Assembly: GCA_021229015.1 (NCBI GenBank)
Contig: CM037778.1
Coordinates: 86,962,477 to 87,026,476 of the forward strand
Length of the DNA stretch: 64,000 nucleotides
Direction of reading: 5' to 3'
Source of the DNA: Solen grandis
Taxonomy: Eukaryota > Mollusca > Bivalvia > Adapedonta > Solenidae
The translations under genes were made by a program, and so were the position numbers. Under the pieces are notes generated by a model. It made no database searches. It was not told the DNA's origin and saw only the letters and a list, made by a program, of their open reading frames with translations. The first letter of the stretch is position 1, and the number at the start of each line of letters is the position of its first letter. Positions 11,645 through 24,900 of the stretch are shown here, in pieces.

Positions 11645-13550
11645 CCATGCAGCAAAGCATCGCCATCAATAAGCCTTGAAGTAACCTATAAGCAATATGT
11701 TACCCCTAGATTTCGAACTCAATTTGAAGGTTCTGAGTGTGACATGTCGGTTATTTTCTCCCCTTGTTATTTGATCTAAATAAGATCATTTCAATTTCGT
11801 CTGTCTATAGTTTTACTGTTTACATCCAAGACACAATACCACTAAGACGATGCCCACACAATGATTGACCAACCCTATTTGCATGTTTGACGGACAGTTG
11901 CGAGTCACCGGCCTAAAATGCTTTAATTAATGTTTTCTACAAATTAAACCAACAGGTTGTGTGTAACTTGTGGCCATTCATCAATATTGGGTTATATCGC
12001 TCCTTACAAAAACAATTGTATGCACATCAGCAAAATATGATCCTATCCATGCCAGTGAATTACCTTTCATACCAAATGTGTGTTGCAGCCGATTCAGATT
12101 ATTTTATGATAAATAGTACAGTGTCTACTACACAAATACTCTAAAATTGTCTTGCAAGCGCTTAGGAAATATTTGATGCAAAGGTACCCCCCCCCCTTTT
12201 TTTTAAATCAATAACCTTATATGTCATAATTATATATAAGGTTGTTGAATTTTTTAATGGGCAGTCTTTCGATCAATTTACCGGGTGCCTTTGATTTAAT
12301 GCCGATCATTTTAAACGATTCTTTTGACCTCTTGCTCAAATGCTGGTGGGATTTCAAATTTTGACCTCTTGAGCGAACAAGTATAAATCGATTTCAGCTC
12401 TTATACCGTTGACTTCGTTTGTAATTGCCCTTTGGAGATTTGTCTGAAGGTAAACTTGCTTTATTTATAGATATATCATTTGTATCATATACAACAAGGG
12501 TTTTAAGTAGTATCCACGATGTTGAAACTATTTAACAAGTATATAGTCACTTTTAAATTATACGAGGGGTGTTCACAAAGTTCGCGGAAAAGTGTTCTCA
12601 TGTATTTATTTTAGATGTCAGATTTATAAAACTGAACTATGATGTAGGTCGATATATTGTCATTTAAATATGGAAAAAATAAATCTGTATCCTTCTCGTG
12701 GAATAAAATATGGTTTCCGTAGTAACGTCATCTTCGTCTTCCTAGCCCAAAATTTAGTCGTATTGATGAAAATGGTCTTCTATTAAGCGTTTCAAATGTA
12801 CAATATTTACCGTACGCCTTTCAAGCTACATATACGTAATGCACAGACATTATTTATAAACATTTTCATACAGGAGTAATTCAAATAGATTGGAGATGTT
12901 TGATTTACCACTATACTAGCTATAAAGATACTTTGACCGCACTGATGCGAGTCGAAGACATATAAAATGCACGGTATTCATCTTCTAATAAGAGCATATT
13001 CTCGTGTATGAAACAATGTAAACAAATCCTACCCTTGTCTATTGATGCTGAATTGTCGACCATCTCAGTGTTAAGCCTGCGACTTAAATATCTTAAACGT
13101 GCAAGCGAACATCATTTGACTTAACTGAGCTTTGAGTAAATCCTTTTTTTTTGTCACGGCTAGACGACTAAATTTGCCGAAAAAGTAGTAATTGCTAGCT
13201 TGATGAAGTAATTTATTACAATGAAAACATTGACTTCTGTAGATTTCATGTAAGATTTTACGATGTTATGTTTTGCACCAATCTATTTACGGTGCTTGGT
13301 TTTCTTGTGTATACCGAGTAACTTGGGAGGTCTAGCACTCTATCCTTTTACTAATCTCCACGCATGACCATCATAATCAGAAAATGATGTTAATCATTTC
13401 TATAGAAGAAGATCCGTTCTTGGCTTTACCACGGACATAATGGTCTCAAAATAACCGGATTTATTCGCACAGAAGCGCGCTTCTCAACAAGGTATTGTGT
13501 TTCATCAATATCTGTACATTGCAAGTAAATCTGATGAAGCTATAGATATG
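10237..13550. other. Gene-free stretch
   Basis: No supported gene. It contains a fragment of the ATGAATATTCATG repeat family (about 10785-10950), a (CT)n microsatellite at 11613-11641 and a mariner-like terminus at 12564-12592 (TACGAGGGGTGTTCACAAAG) without a visible partner. A 127-codon reverse frame at 11209-11592 has no recognisable motif. Confidence 0.55.
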
Positions 13551-13745
13551 AGGTTTGGAGGGTATTTTTACCCTTTTTCTAGAGGTTGGGAGGGTATTTT
13601 TTACCCTTTTTTCTAGAGGTTTGGAGGGTATTTTTACCCCTTTTCTAGAGGTTTGGAGGGTATTTTTACCCTTTTCCTAGAGGTTTGGAGGGTATTTTTA
13701 CCTTTTTTCTAGAGGTTTGCAGGGTATTTTTACCCTTTTTCTATT
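13551..13745 (+). repeat. Minisatellite, ~33-bp unit
   Basis: About six copies of TTTGGAGGGTATTTTTACCC followed by TTTTTCTAGAGG. Each unit carries a small inverted pair, GGGTATTTTTACCC. Confidence 0.9.
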
Positions 13746-14765
13746 TATTTTTTGTTGGGGATGGTGTGTATAATTAGTAAAGCAAAGTATAAACATAGCA
13801 ATTAATTAAATATGTATTGTACGTTTTCATTTACAATGGCAATGAACTATACCCATCCGAAAAAAGTGAATTCGTTTCTATTACATATTATATTTCCACA
13901 AATAACATAAACCCGTGTTGATCAATTAGCTATTCAATTATCTCATCTATCCATTTAAGCGGAAAACACGATATTTCCAGTATTGTATATTTGTCAAAGA
14001 ATCGTGTGCAACTTCATCTGTTTCGTAAAATCAAAATCGATAAGTATTAATATTCAGTCAAATGCAATATCTGACATTGGGCCTTTTGAAAATAGTGTCT
14101 GTGTACAAAACCCTAACCGAACCTTGAATTTCCATTTGTACGCCAAATGAACATACTTTATTTATTGATTAGAACACATTCTGGTAATAAAAGATCAATC
14201 CTATCAACAATAGAAATAAGATGTGAAACATACATTAAAATGTTCAGCCTTGTCGTTACCTGTTGTAGGAAGAAACCAGGCCCAGAATTAGTTGAGTTTA
14301 ACGTATCACCGACTGTAGTCCCATCAATGAGCCGTTCTCGGCGTGACATGCTAGTCGCTGGGGTATTCAGGAGCATTAAGTAAACAAGATAGATGACCCT
14401 TGGCCAAATTTGAGGCAAGTTATCGCTCTTCTTGGACTTAGAATTTTGGTCCATATTTTTGCATGCAACAAACTATTATCATTATATCTCTGCAATCAGT
14501 TTTGGGATTGACCTGAAATTTCATGAAAGTGTTCATGGGCATCAGGTCATCAAGTATCATCAAATTTATCATAAATTCCAGTCCCTTTTGAGCTTAGAAC
14601 TTTTGGTTAAATTTCTGCATGCATCTAAATTTGGTTTAATTGTTAAGTAGCAGAATAGACGAGCGCGCTATCTTACGAACACCTTGTTTATGAAATGGTT
14701 TATGATTTTCAATAAAACATTTTCATTACAATTCAACTCTAGATTCTTACAAAACTTTTTAGCAC
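13746..14765. other. Gene-free stretch before assembly gap
   Basis: AT-rich. Bases 14395-14650 contain two diverged copies of a ~130-bp unit (AGAATTTTGGTCCATATTTT and AGAACTTTTGGTTAAATTTC, each followed by TGCATGCA). No gene is supported. Confidence 0.5.
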
Positions 14766-14865
14766 NNNNNNNNNNNNNNNNNNNNNNNNNNNNNNNNNNN
14801 NNNNNNNNNNNNNNNNNNNNNNNNNNNNNNNNNNNNNNNNNNNNNNNNNNNNNNNNNNNNNNNNN
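14766..14865. other. Assembly gap (100 N)
   Basis: Exactly 100 N, the usual placeholder for a scaffold gap of unknown size. Order and distance across it are not proven by sequence. Confidence 0.99.
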
Positions 14866-15111
14866 ATAAATATTGATTAATTAATAATTATTACTTGAAT
14901 GCATTAGTGAAAGAAGGCAAATTATCGTATCGGAATGTTTTAATTGATAGTTATATGCTATATGTTAACAATGTATAACGATTTATAGCAATATTAGTAT
15001 GTGCATAAACGAACATTGACTTTGATATATATGAATTTTGAATAGATCATTGTCACTTTAATCGTACAGCCAGAATCGAGAATGTATAATCAGATATGTT
15101 TATACGTCTAC

Positions 15112-15366
15112 TGACTTGACTTGACTATTTGAGTTTACCGTCGCTTCGACATTATTTCAGTCATAAAGCTAGGTCCAGCTATTACGGGTGAGGAAGACCC
15201 CGAATGCACGTAGGCATCCGGGTAGAACCACCGACCTACCGCAAGCCAGGTGGAAGGCTTCCTCACATGAAAACCCGAATGACCCTGCCGGGTTTCGAAC
15301 CCACACGGTGAGGGGCTGAGTGAGTGTTTAAGTCAGCGACTTTACCCTTTCGGCCACGGAGGCCCC
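15112..15366 (-). repeat. tRNA-derived SINE, reverse orientation
   Basis: Read on the minus strand, the head carries an A-box (TGGCCGAAAGGGTAAAG) and a B-box (GGTTCGAAACCC), as in a class II tRNA. The body and the (CAAGT)n-type tail match the complete copy at 25399-25650. Confidence 0.85.
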
Positions 15367-17879
15367 TCATGGGTTCCAGAGAACACCCTTGTTATTATAA
15401 AGCCGTGTATTTATGTTGTTACCATGAGATTTTAATAAAGATTTATATAGATTACGGTCATAAATGCACATATAAGATAATCTATCTTTTTATTTGAATT
15501 GTTTACTGCACAACAGAGGGGTTATGTATAATATAACCAATTACATGTAGATATCAACTAATTAGAGATTTCTTCTTTTGGTTGCTAGAAAAAGGTAACG
15601 TTATGAAAACATAAACATGGCCAAACTTTGATTTTAATGACTTATGGATGTTTTCAAAGTCCCAATTTGTAATCCAAAATAGAAGAATAAAGTTAGACCT
15701 CTATTTCAATTTTATTCTTGTTTTTTAGTCTTATCCTTATCCACGTACTGCACATCAAAGGTGTATCTTGATCGACATGGTAATCAAGCGTCCTGGATCG
15801 ACTTAATTTGGATCGCCTTTAGAAAAGCCGGGATCGTATTAAACATAATGGACCACCTGCTGTAGGTGTCAATACATATTTAATTGCATCTAAATTGACA
15901 TAATCAAAGGTTATTGTCAAAAAGTATGTCATAATCCACTATGTATAATTTTTATTACCCCTAATACGACACCTGTCATTATCGCCGGCGAGCAAGAAAG
16001 AAACCTTTTACTCCCTCACCGTTAACGTAATAGTCAAGCAGATTCTTTCTCAGTCTGTCGCAGAAAGGTGAACAGATAAGATTACTGGGAATAAGCTCTG
16101 GGAAACTGCTTTGAACGCTGGGAAATCTGGACTGAGTTAATAGGCTACGGTCTAGAGGAGTAGGCGCATAATATATTGGACTGATTCGGTTTGAGCGCGC
16201 CCTTTGTTGTAGCATTTTTTTTTTTCGTTTTTGATGCTGAACCAAACAGACATGATCTGTCATTATATGAGTATTATGCAATTCAACTATGAGGAACATG
16301 GTTGTTTATGTTATTGCCTGTACAAGTCTTCAGCACTGTCGATAATTTCCAGTGTGCGGTATGGAGTGAATGGGACTATGAGCTTTTCTGGTACGGTATA
16401 ATACATTAACAAATCAACAAGGCTTTGTTAGAGACTATTTTCTTTTCGTTGTTGATTGATGCTGAACCAAACATAGGGCCTAACATTTCCCAGCTACGAA
16501 CCTCTCCTTCAACTGCAAGTACTTCGACATATAATAATTCCCCTTTACGCCACAGTGTAACTTTCTGTTCACTTGGCTTATGGCGGTTTTTAGCATTTTT
16601 GGAAATGCTTATACTTGTAACCATATACAGTTATTCCATTCCCTATAAATGTTTAATACGATCCCAGATCCCGAGCGACCCGGGTCCCAGATACCGGCTT
16701 TTCATCCGTGCCCAGTTATTGCGACCCGTACATCATTCATACCGTAACTCAGCAAACTACAAATTAATAATCCTTTGTATCTACATATATGTCTCGATAG
16801 TACATCATTGGCTTTATTATTGTAGGCTTTTCATATTTTTATTGTAGGCTTTTCATATTTTTTTTTAAAGAAAGCTTTAAAAAAGCTAATAAAATCCATC
16901 GCCGTTTGATCTACTATTACAACCAAAGCGCCCAAGTCACTGAGAGACCGTCGGCGGATTAGCATGAAATAGCGATAAGCGAGGACTGTAAGACGAAGTG
17001 TACGACTGCACAATCGTACCAGGTCGAAACGTACTACTTTCTATTTTATTTTCAGCGAAGGAATAAGACGACCGGTTTCATACACTGGGTATGCAGATTC
17101 AGATTATATACTCGAACATATAATTTGTAAACATATGTTAAATCACTTTCAGAAGTACTCAGTACTAACTGATTTGAACACACGGCTTTAGATATGGTTA
17201 TTCTACGGAAACTCAAATACTCATAACCATGAATGATATATTGGAATCGTAGACAATAAAAAAAAAACAAGTTGGTGTAACAATAATGGATTAAATTTAC
17301 GTGCTTTCGACACAGTAGGCCTACCACACGATAAGATACTGCCCAAAAAAAAAGGCTAATTGCATAAATAACCAGCTGCTTAAATGCCTAACCTCTTTCC
17401 TGAAAGACAGAGAAATGAAGTAGTAGTTGAGGGTTAAAAATCAGTAGAACCAGGGGTGCCCCAGGGACAGTCCGGATTTTCCCTCCCCCCTAATGTTTTC
17501 TCTGCCATATTTAAATGGCTTACCATATAGAGCAAAAAACTACAGCGAGACTCTTAGCCGGTTATTGTTCAAAACAAATAGTGATCATATTGACCTACAG
17601 AGCGACCTGAATTCAGAAACAACCGGAGCAATGGGCAAACATTTTGGAGCAGGGCCGATCCAGAATTTTTAACCTCCAGTTAATAGGGGGAAAAATACTA
17701 TCAACTGGCTTGAAACTGGGGGGTTTTTGGTTCGAATCCCCGTAGCGTCATTTTTTTCCCTTTTTATTTTTCTCGTGGTCATTATATCTGTATCTCTCAG
17801 ATCAGGTTTAGAAAAAAAAAAAAAAACAAAAAAAATTTGTTTTTTATAAAATACGTTGATTTTCTAGGGGGAAATAATA
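15367..17879. other. Gene-free stretch with a repeated segment
   Basis: Bases 15975-16265 share a long similar segment with 21695-22010 (ATCGCCGGC..., GTAATAGTCAAGCAG, AACTGCTTTGAACGCTGGG). At 21695 this segment precedes a MULE transposase, so the copy here is probably a stranded 5' end of that element. Two overlapping frames at 16406-16847 match nothing I know. Near 17725, GGTTCGAATCCCC resembles a B-box, but no full tRNA fold is visible. Confidence 0.5.
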
Positions 17880-20525
17880 CAATAAAAAATTTTAAATTTC
17901 ACTCAAATTATTTCGGAAAAAGTATGCCTGTCTCAAGAAAAAAACTTGAATTTTAGCAAGTTCACATTATAGACGTTTGTAGCGCCATATTTTATTGCTT
18001 GAACGACGTAAACGTTATACAAAATAACGTCAAAGTGAGTTCTTTTGGCGCCTTTTCTCTAAGACGTCAATAGCGTTAAAGGCAAAGAAGGCAATTTTGG
18101 GTGTTGCAGCCGGGGTTTGATAGTATGCAGTCTCTTTACCCAAAATTTTGTCTATTAATCTCTTTCATTCTTCCGTGTATTACTCGACAAAAGACGGAAA
18201 ATCGCTGTTTTAAATGTGATTTCCTATCAAAATAGCGTTTATTGGTCGACCCGCATCCCTTAGGGCCCTGCTTCTCTCCTTTAATGGCGTTAGTCTTTCC
18301 CACATAGACTGAACATCACATCGTGAAAAATTTGGGGTTTTTTGCCCAACTGTCCCATTTTTTGATATTTTTTTTCCCCAAACTGCCCACTAAGATTTTT
18401 ACCCCTTGCTGGGTGTTTTGATAAGGGATTATAATCTTTTCAAATACAACACATTAAAATGAATTGAAGTTGTTTATCGATTTTGTTTCTATTTTTTTTT
18501 TGTTTTTGTATTTTAAAAGGGGAAAAAATTTTCAGTTTTGTTTATTGTATTATTTCTTTCTAAAATGTGTTTTTTTAAGGCCCTTTAAATTTAGGGTTAC
18601 TAAATTAATTGTAATTTGTGTAAACATGCTTTCCCTTTGATCTCTGGTTTTAAAAGCTTAGGGAATTGTAAAGATAAAAAAAAATTTGAATTTTTTAAGT
18701 AATTATCACCCCTTTCTACTTTTTTTTTTTAAATTGTGTTTTAAAGTTGGTCCAACTAAATCCATTTTTCCTGTAATATTGCTACAAGAACAAATCTCCA
18801 GCTCTGGCACAGAACCCAACCATATATGGGACGGAACATTTTATGTGTGCCCAGACATATTCAGCCAGGTCTACACACTCCTGGATATATGATGGACACA
18901 TGTATCCGTTAGTGTTTGCCCTTCTGCCTGGAAAAAGTGAAAGGATTTACTGCAGCTTTTCAACATCTTCAACAGAAATGCAGGGAAATAGGAATGGAAC
19001 TGGGGCCAGACACACTCCTGATAGACTTTGAGGCAGCAACAAGCAGGCAGCTCGCAGAGTGTTTCCAAATGTGAAAGTGAAAGGGTTGTTTTTTCATTAC
19101 ACACGTGTGTTTGGCGGAAATTTCAGAAGCTTGGCTTAGTTGGACTGTATTCTGAGAATGAGGACTTTAAGAAACTAGGAAGAAGAGCTGCAGTTCTGCC
19201 TCTAGTCCCCATACAACATGTTGAAGATGTGTGGTTTGTCGCATGACGGGTGCTGAAAATGAAGAGATTCCAGTGGATGTTTCAAGGGTTTACAGACTAT
19301 GTCACTGAACATTGGGTTGAGGGAGACAAGGACAACTGGAACCATTTCGAGACAGAAGGACCAAGAACAACAAACAACTTGGAAGGCTGGCACAACAAAC
19401 TAAAGAAAAAATATGAGACAGTCACATCCGAACATTTACAAGTTTTTGGAAACAATACAAAGGATTGAAGCTGCCAATGCTATCAAAATTCTTCAGCACA
19501 GTGCCGGAGGAGTGAGAGAAAAGAAGAGGAGGAAATACCGACAACTTGAACAGAGACTGTCTGCCCTGAAACACAAGTACATGGGTGAAGAAATCACTGT
19601 GATGGAGTATGCCGATTGTGCATCGCATTTGATTCGGTTGACCCAGTAACTCTGTATAGAACAGACAGTAGGGTGGAATGTCACAGTTGTTTAAATGAAA
19701 TGCTTGTTTTCAAATTAAAACAAAATACAATAAATTGTACCACATCCGAATATAGCCCTGTCTTTATTTGATTTGTTCATGACACATGAAATAAAAATAA
19801 TAAATATATGAAACATAAAGAGTTTGTTTTCTTCATTTCAGAGAGAGAGAGAGAGAATACTGACAACATCCTAAAAACATATAAGTAATTATAAATACTT
19901 ATTATAAATTAATTTTTGCTAATAGCAATAAACTTATTTAAATACTAATGCAATATATTACTAACCATAAATACTATTGCAAATTGCTCTAATAATATAA
20001 GACAATAAGACAAATAATTGCACTGAAATATTCCATCCATTTAGGTAAAGACTATAGTCACTCATCCATGACAGTCTATTGTTATCCAATTAAGCATGAT
20101 TCCCAACTGTCCCACCTTGATTTTTACTGTTTTATATAAAGTGGGACAGTTTGGGAAGACACCACAAAATTATAGCATACACCACGTTTTTTACCTGACA
20201 ACATACATCAGTCTGCACACTATAGAAATCGCGGCCTGCTGTGTCTGAAATAGGCATGTCTGTAATAATATTGCAAGGTGCACATTCCATATTGTATGCC
20301 CGATATTGTCTTACCCACATATCTTTGAGCCTTGAATGGAACCAAGGGCCTAGAGAAAAGGCGCCAAATTAACGTCATCTTTTGACGTTATCTTGTATAA
20401 CAATATGGCGACTATTCAAACGTCTATAATGTAGAACATGCTAAAAAATTTATGTTGTTTTTTTTCTTGAGAAAGGCATACTTTTGCCGAAATATTGGGG
20501 TTAGAGTGAATTTAATTATTTTGTT
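17880..20525 (+). mobile_element. MULE (MuDR-like) DNA transposon with long TIRs
   Basis: The left end (about 17893-18070) and the right end (about 20345-20520) are inverted copies over roughly 170 bp. Shared blocks include AAGTATGCCTGTCTCAAG, TTATAGACGTTTG, GTTATACAAAATAACGTCAA and GGCGCCTTTTCTCTA. A decayed MULE transposase lies between them. Long TIRs are typical of Mutator-like elements. The 8-11 bp target duplication could not be fixed by eye. Confidence 0.75.
18770..19649 (+). pseudogene. MULE transposase (frameshifted)
   Basis: Transposase of Mutator-like elements, which cuts and pastes the surrounding transposon. Pieces in changing frames follow the MULE order. First comes WDGTFYVCPDIFSQVYTL with the first catalytic Asp. 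PLVFALLPGKSE follows. LIDFEAATSRQL holds the second Asp, and CVWRKFQKLGLVGLY is followed by a C-terminal segment with NNLEGWHNKLKKKYE. At least three frame changes or stops separate them (near 18890, 19020-19130 and 19460). No intact protein can be made. The N-terminal zinc-finger region expected in this family is not seen. Confidence 0.8.
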
Positions 20526-21690
20526 TTTATAATTTGTATTGGTTTTTTGGATACACCATGCTAAGTTTTAATAACAAATATGATACTGGTTATATTAAGG
20601 ACTGTTTTTTTTTTTTATTATTATATTATTATTATTCTATAAATGAAATGATTCCTTTAGAAACAGAATACGGACGGTAAATCTTGGTAAGATTTTGAAA
20701 AGAAGTGTACTTTAAAACACACAACACGACAATAATGCTTATTTCTCAATTCTTTCATTACACAGGGATAGTCCCTGCTCATAGTGACCATTCGGGTGCG
20801 CCCTCCCTTTAAGTGAGATGATGGCAATGCATCTAAGCCTTGAGCGATATAATGATACATGTATTGCTTAGGTCGAAATTTTTACTTTAGCATATGACTT
20901 GACTTGACTTGACTATTTGAGTTTACCGTCGCTTTCCGACAGTATTTCAGTCATATAGCGACGTCCAGCTAATTACAAGTGAAGGAAGATCTTGAATGTA
21001 CGGAGGCATCCAGGTAGAACCACCGACCTACCGCAAGCCAGGTGGAAGGCTTCCTCACATAAAAAATCCGAATGACCTTGCCGGGATTCGAACCCACGCG
21101 GTGAGGGGCACTTTAACATATAGCTGTGCAAAGTCATGTTATTAAGTAACTGCTGTGTAATAAAGAATATTGTCCTCGAACCATTTGTTTTACTAAGCTA
21201 TACTAGTATTTACCACCACCGCCAACGCTCAACAACAACAACAACATCAACAACAAAAAGAAAAACATCCGTGTCCATGTTTAATGCAGCACGCTGCAAT
21301 GCTAGCTTTGGAGTTCAAATCCGGCTAAAATTTTATTTCACCCATAAAAAATAAATAAAAAAAATGATAAAAAGAAGAAAATATCAGGGATTCATAAATA
21401 AAAGGAATTGATCAAATTGATAAAGATATTCTTTCCATGGCACAATGCAGGAAATGAAGTATTACATTTACATTATTGGACTCTATTTAAAAACAACAAC
21501 AAAGGCATTATTGGGTTATCTTCTTATTTTTAATTCATTAACTTTTCTTGTGCGTTTGTTATTTCAAATTTGTTTTTATTTAAATACATACTCATGTTAA
21601 TCTTAAAATTTGTAGGAGAGATGGGAAGTGGGGCAATGTAATTATTGTAATATTAAAAAAAATGTAACAGGAATTTTCTTTAATAATAAT
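20526..21690. other. Gene-free stretch with SINE fragment
   Basis: AT-rich. A reverse-strand SINE copy at 20893-21110 matches 25399-25650, but its head is cut off after the B-box (GGATTCGAACCCACG). Simple repeats include CAACAACAACAA near 21230. No gene is supported. Confidence 0.6.
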
Positions 21691-21694
21691 AATC

Positions 21695-22475
21695 GCCGGC
21701 CCAGGGCAGCGATATTATACTATCGAGCAAAAAATGCAACATTTCACTTCGCACCGCTGACGTAATAGTCAAGCAGGTTCCTTCTCGTTTTGGTGACAGA
21801 AAGATGAATAGATCAGATTACCGGGAATAAGCTCTGAGAAACTGCTTTGAACGCTGGGGAATCTGAACTGGTTAATAGGCTACCGGAAGTACTTGTTAAT
21901 AGACGGTGTTAGACTGGTAGGCGCATAATTGGGCAGATTCGATTGGAGTACGCCTCTTGTTGTAGCCATTTTTTCGTTGCTGATCTTGAACCAAGCAAGC
22001 ATGATCAGATCGATCGAGATTTCATCAAAGCCGACGATTTTCTCATAGAAATATGAAGCTAGATGGTGCTCGCCAGATCATGTTCGCCAGACCAGACCAG
22101 CTGCAGCTTCTCTAGAAGGCGGTGGTATATCGATGGGACGTTCAAGGTTGTGAGTCGCCCATTCTACCGGCTGATGAAGATTCACGCCTTTTTTCAAGAA
22201 GGATGAGGATGTGATACAATTCCCATTGCTCTTCGTCCTCATGTCCAGCGCCAGAAAAGAGACTAACGTTGCTGTAAGTATTTAAGTATTAATATATAAA
22301 GATATCCGTATATATGGTAAGTATTCTTTCATATATCTAAACGGGATATTATATCGTGAACAAACATAACTTATTATACTTGTATACTTCCAGGTGTTCG
22401 AAGCTCTCCTGCGGGACGCTAGCTCCGGACGAGCCAAATGTGGAGTACTTCATGAATCAGGTGAATATCTTACTT
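21695..22475 (+). pseudogene. Second MULE transposase fragment, with an intron
   Basis: After a 300-bp leader shared with 15975-16265, the sequence encodes WYIDGTFKVVSRPFYRLM (MULE catalytic Asp in the DGTF motif). After a 1-nt frame change near 22200 it gives IQFPLLFVLMSSARKE. A GT-AG intron (22275-22393) then joins to VFEALLRDASSGRAKCG. The family differs from the 18.8-kb MULE. Reading cannot be followed past about 22475, where sequence quality drops. Confidence 0.65.
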
Positions 22476-24480
22476 TCTACATTACTATGAAGTCTTATAA
22501 ATATAACTATAATAATTACAAATAATGAACTACAGACTGGCTACATTATTATCTTAAATCTTTTTAGGACGTTTTATGCAAACATAAAATCTTTTATGAC
22601 AGGGAAAGGGCTATCTAAAAAAATTTGCCCCGACAGGGAGCCACAGGTAAATATTTCATGTTTTAGTAAGCCCCTATTTTTAGAAGGTAGCTTTTTTTTT
22701 TAACCAAACATATTCCCCCTACCCGGGCCCAAAAGCCCGGGTTAGATCCAAGGGTTTAAATCCTCACCCCCTATTCTTTTTTGCGTGGAACAGTCGATTA
22801 TCCAGTCAAATTCTAAATTTTCCGGGTCAGTGACAGATATGATTAAATCGAATACATCTTCACCATTATCCTTTGTTTTCTCGGGACGGTGGGAAACGCT
22901 CAAATCTTTACTAAAAGACTTTTTTAGTGCTATCAAACTACCGCGACCCCGGGGGTTTTTATCGTTGGGGGCCCGCCTCTCGTTCAATATTTCGGGTTTC
23001 TCGGGGACTATTTACATTTTCGGAGCTTACAAAAAAAATGGTTTGTGATCATTGACTTCGAGCCCGACGATTGTTGTTACCAATGATTTGAAACCATCCT
23101 TCGGTCACCCCTTTTCCATCTTGCAAAAAAAGATCACGGACCTGTCGACACTATCTTATCTTCCCACGTTATGTGTTTTTCCCAAGGGATCTTCTTTCCA
23201 TCACTCACCCGTCAGGAGCCCGTCGGTGCCAACCACCAACCTTCGATGTGGTTTGGGGTTCAATGCGGGGTTTTGTTTGAGACGAACTTCTATTGTCTTA
23301 ACAGCTAAAAGCTTTTGGAAGGCAAATGAACATGTTTTTGGAGATACAAGGGTTTTGGTAAATCATCCCCAAAGCCCCGGGGTTTTAATAAGATTAAACG
23401 GCTTTCATCTTTTGACCACTGCCATCAAGGCTATTCGACAACCAGACTGCGGGGGCCGCCATCTAGAGACTTTAAATTTTGCCCTTTACCCCACACACTA
23501 AGATAAGAAAATCATCGATATCATTACTTATCTTTATCCCACCTTCTCAGCTAGTACACATGGGCACGTTCCCATTTCCCCTGGGTTCCCCCGCCTAGGA
23601 TATGCCCGAGATTAACTAGTTTTAAATTTTTCGTCCCGGCTGGGGGGAAATTTTAAAAATGCTTATTTATTTAGAACCCTGTAACATTCTTTTTCCCGCT
23701 GGGAAATTTGCAAATTTTCTTTCCCGGCTAACAATGACGTGGTCCCACATTACATATTTTTTTCCCGGCCGAACTTTGACAGATTTTTCCCCCATAAAAT
23801 TTTTTATAAACAACATGCAGGCCAGGGTACCACAGGGCCCCTTTTGTCACCCCCATTCAAGGTATAGAAATGTTTTTTTTTAAAATACGGGAATTTTAAA
23901 CCCCTTTAAATAATTTTTTTTATCTCATAGTTATTTTGGGTGTATGACCTCAGGGTATAACAACCTTTTTTCATATTGCATGGTCCATTACAACGCGTTC
24001 AATTTGCTGGCCTCTTTTAACGTAAAAAACATCTAGTCTGTAAACCCAAAATCTTTCGTTTGTTATGTTTTGGGTTTTCATAGGGATCCCACGGAAGTGC
24101 TTTCATCCTCCTTCTTGGGGTTCCACCCCCTTTGGGAAAAATTTTTCCCCAGTGTTTTTTTTGCTAATCTTTACAGCACTCCAACAATCGACCACAAGCC
24201 GGTCACTTCCACAGAGGGCCCACTAGTACACATCATCCTTTATCTGACCAGTCAGCCAACCAGCCTGGCTCAAAGCGACGCCCTCTAATCAGACACCTTC
24301 AAACATCCCCAAAATCAGCGTTGCCTTTGGTTATGCCCCCAGAACAAGATGCCCAAGAGCTTGTGGGACGAACAACGGGCCAATGTGTATTTTTCTGGAC
24401 TCAGATTCTTCAGACTGGTCGTTGTCCGACGACTCATGACTTAACCTCGATTATGATGCACGATGTTCCAGGAGTGGTAC
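22476..24480. other. Unassignable, homopolymer-rich stretch
   Basis: Contains unusually many runs of G, C and T (GGGGGTTTTT, CCCCGGGGG, TTTTTTTCCCGG), unlike either flank. Open frames of 70-149 codons occur, but none shows a family motif and the frames break often. It may be poorly polished transposon sequence. A short frame near 23040 (IIDFEP) recalls a MULE motif but is too little to call. Confidence 0.4.
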
Positions 24481-24514
24481 AAGAGACACTGTAATGACTT
24501 ACTTGAGTCAGGTA

Positions 24515-24900
24515 ATGGTTTTTGATTTTTTAGCAACCAAATTAACACTCCTATTTTCCATCAGATTAAAAGTTCCACACGTAAAGTCATCTGGCGAAAC
24601 AAGTTTGTGGACTTTGCCACCCTGTTACCTACAAAGTCCAATCCAGCCCAAAAAATTACACAAATGGACAAACATGCGAACATCAGCATATTCCTAAATT
24701 TAAAAACCGAAAGATCACAACTATTGAAACATGGACACAGTGTTCCTGCGTTTTGTAGTCATCTTTACCATGAAACAGCTTAACGAAACTTCTCAGCTCA
24801 TGAAGTATGCAGAAATAACACGCGACATTGCCCATCGTAGGCCAGGTCTGGCATTCCTTTTTTACGATACCCAATTCGATTCCCATTCACACTGAATTCT
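24515..24900 (+). pseudogene. Retroelement gag-like (capsid) fragment
   Basis: Frame pieces such as VIWRNKFVDFATLLP and FVVIFTMKQLNETSQLMKYA, followed by an LFYDTQFD stretch, resemble the capsid-like protein found in animal DIRS/LTR-type retroelements. Stops and frame changes interrupt it. Assignment is by pattern only. Confidence 0.4.

Noticed and set aside
12564..12592. mariner transposon
   Set aside because: Only one mariner-like terminus (ACGAGGGGTGTTCACAAAG) is visible. No partner end or transposase was found nearby.
14147..14454. Two overlapping frames of 78 and 98 codons on opposite strands
   Set aside because: Neither shows a family motif or splice context. The mutual overlap suggests chance.
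17640..17755. tRNA gene suggested by GGTTCGAATCCCC
   Set aside because: No matching 5' acceptor strand or anticodon arm could be found. At most it is a tRNA-derived fragment.
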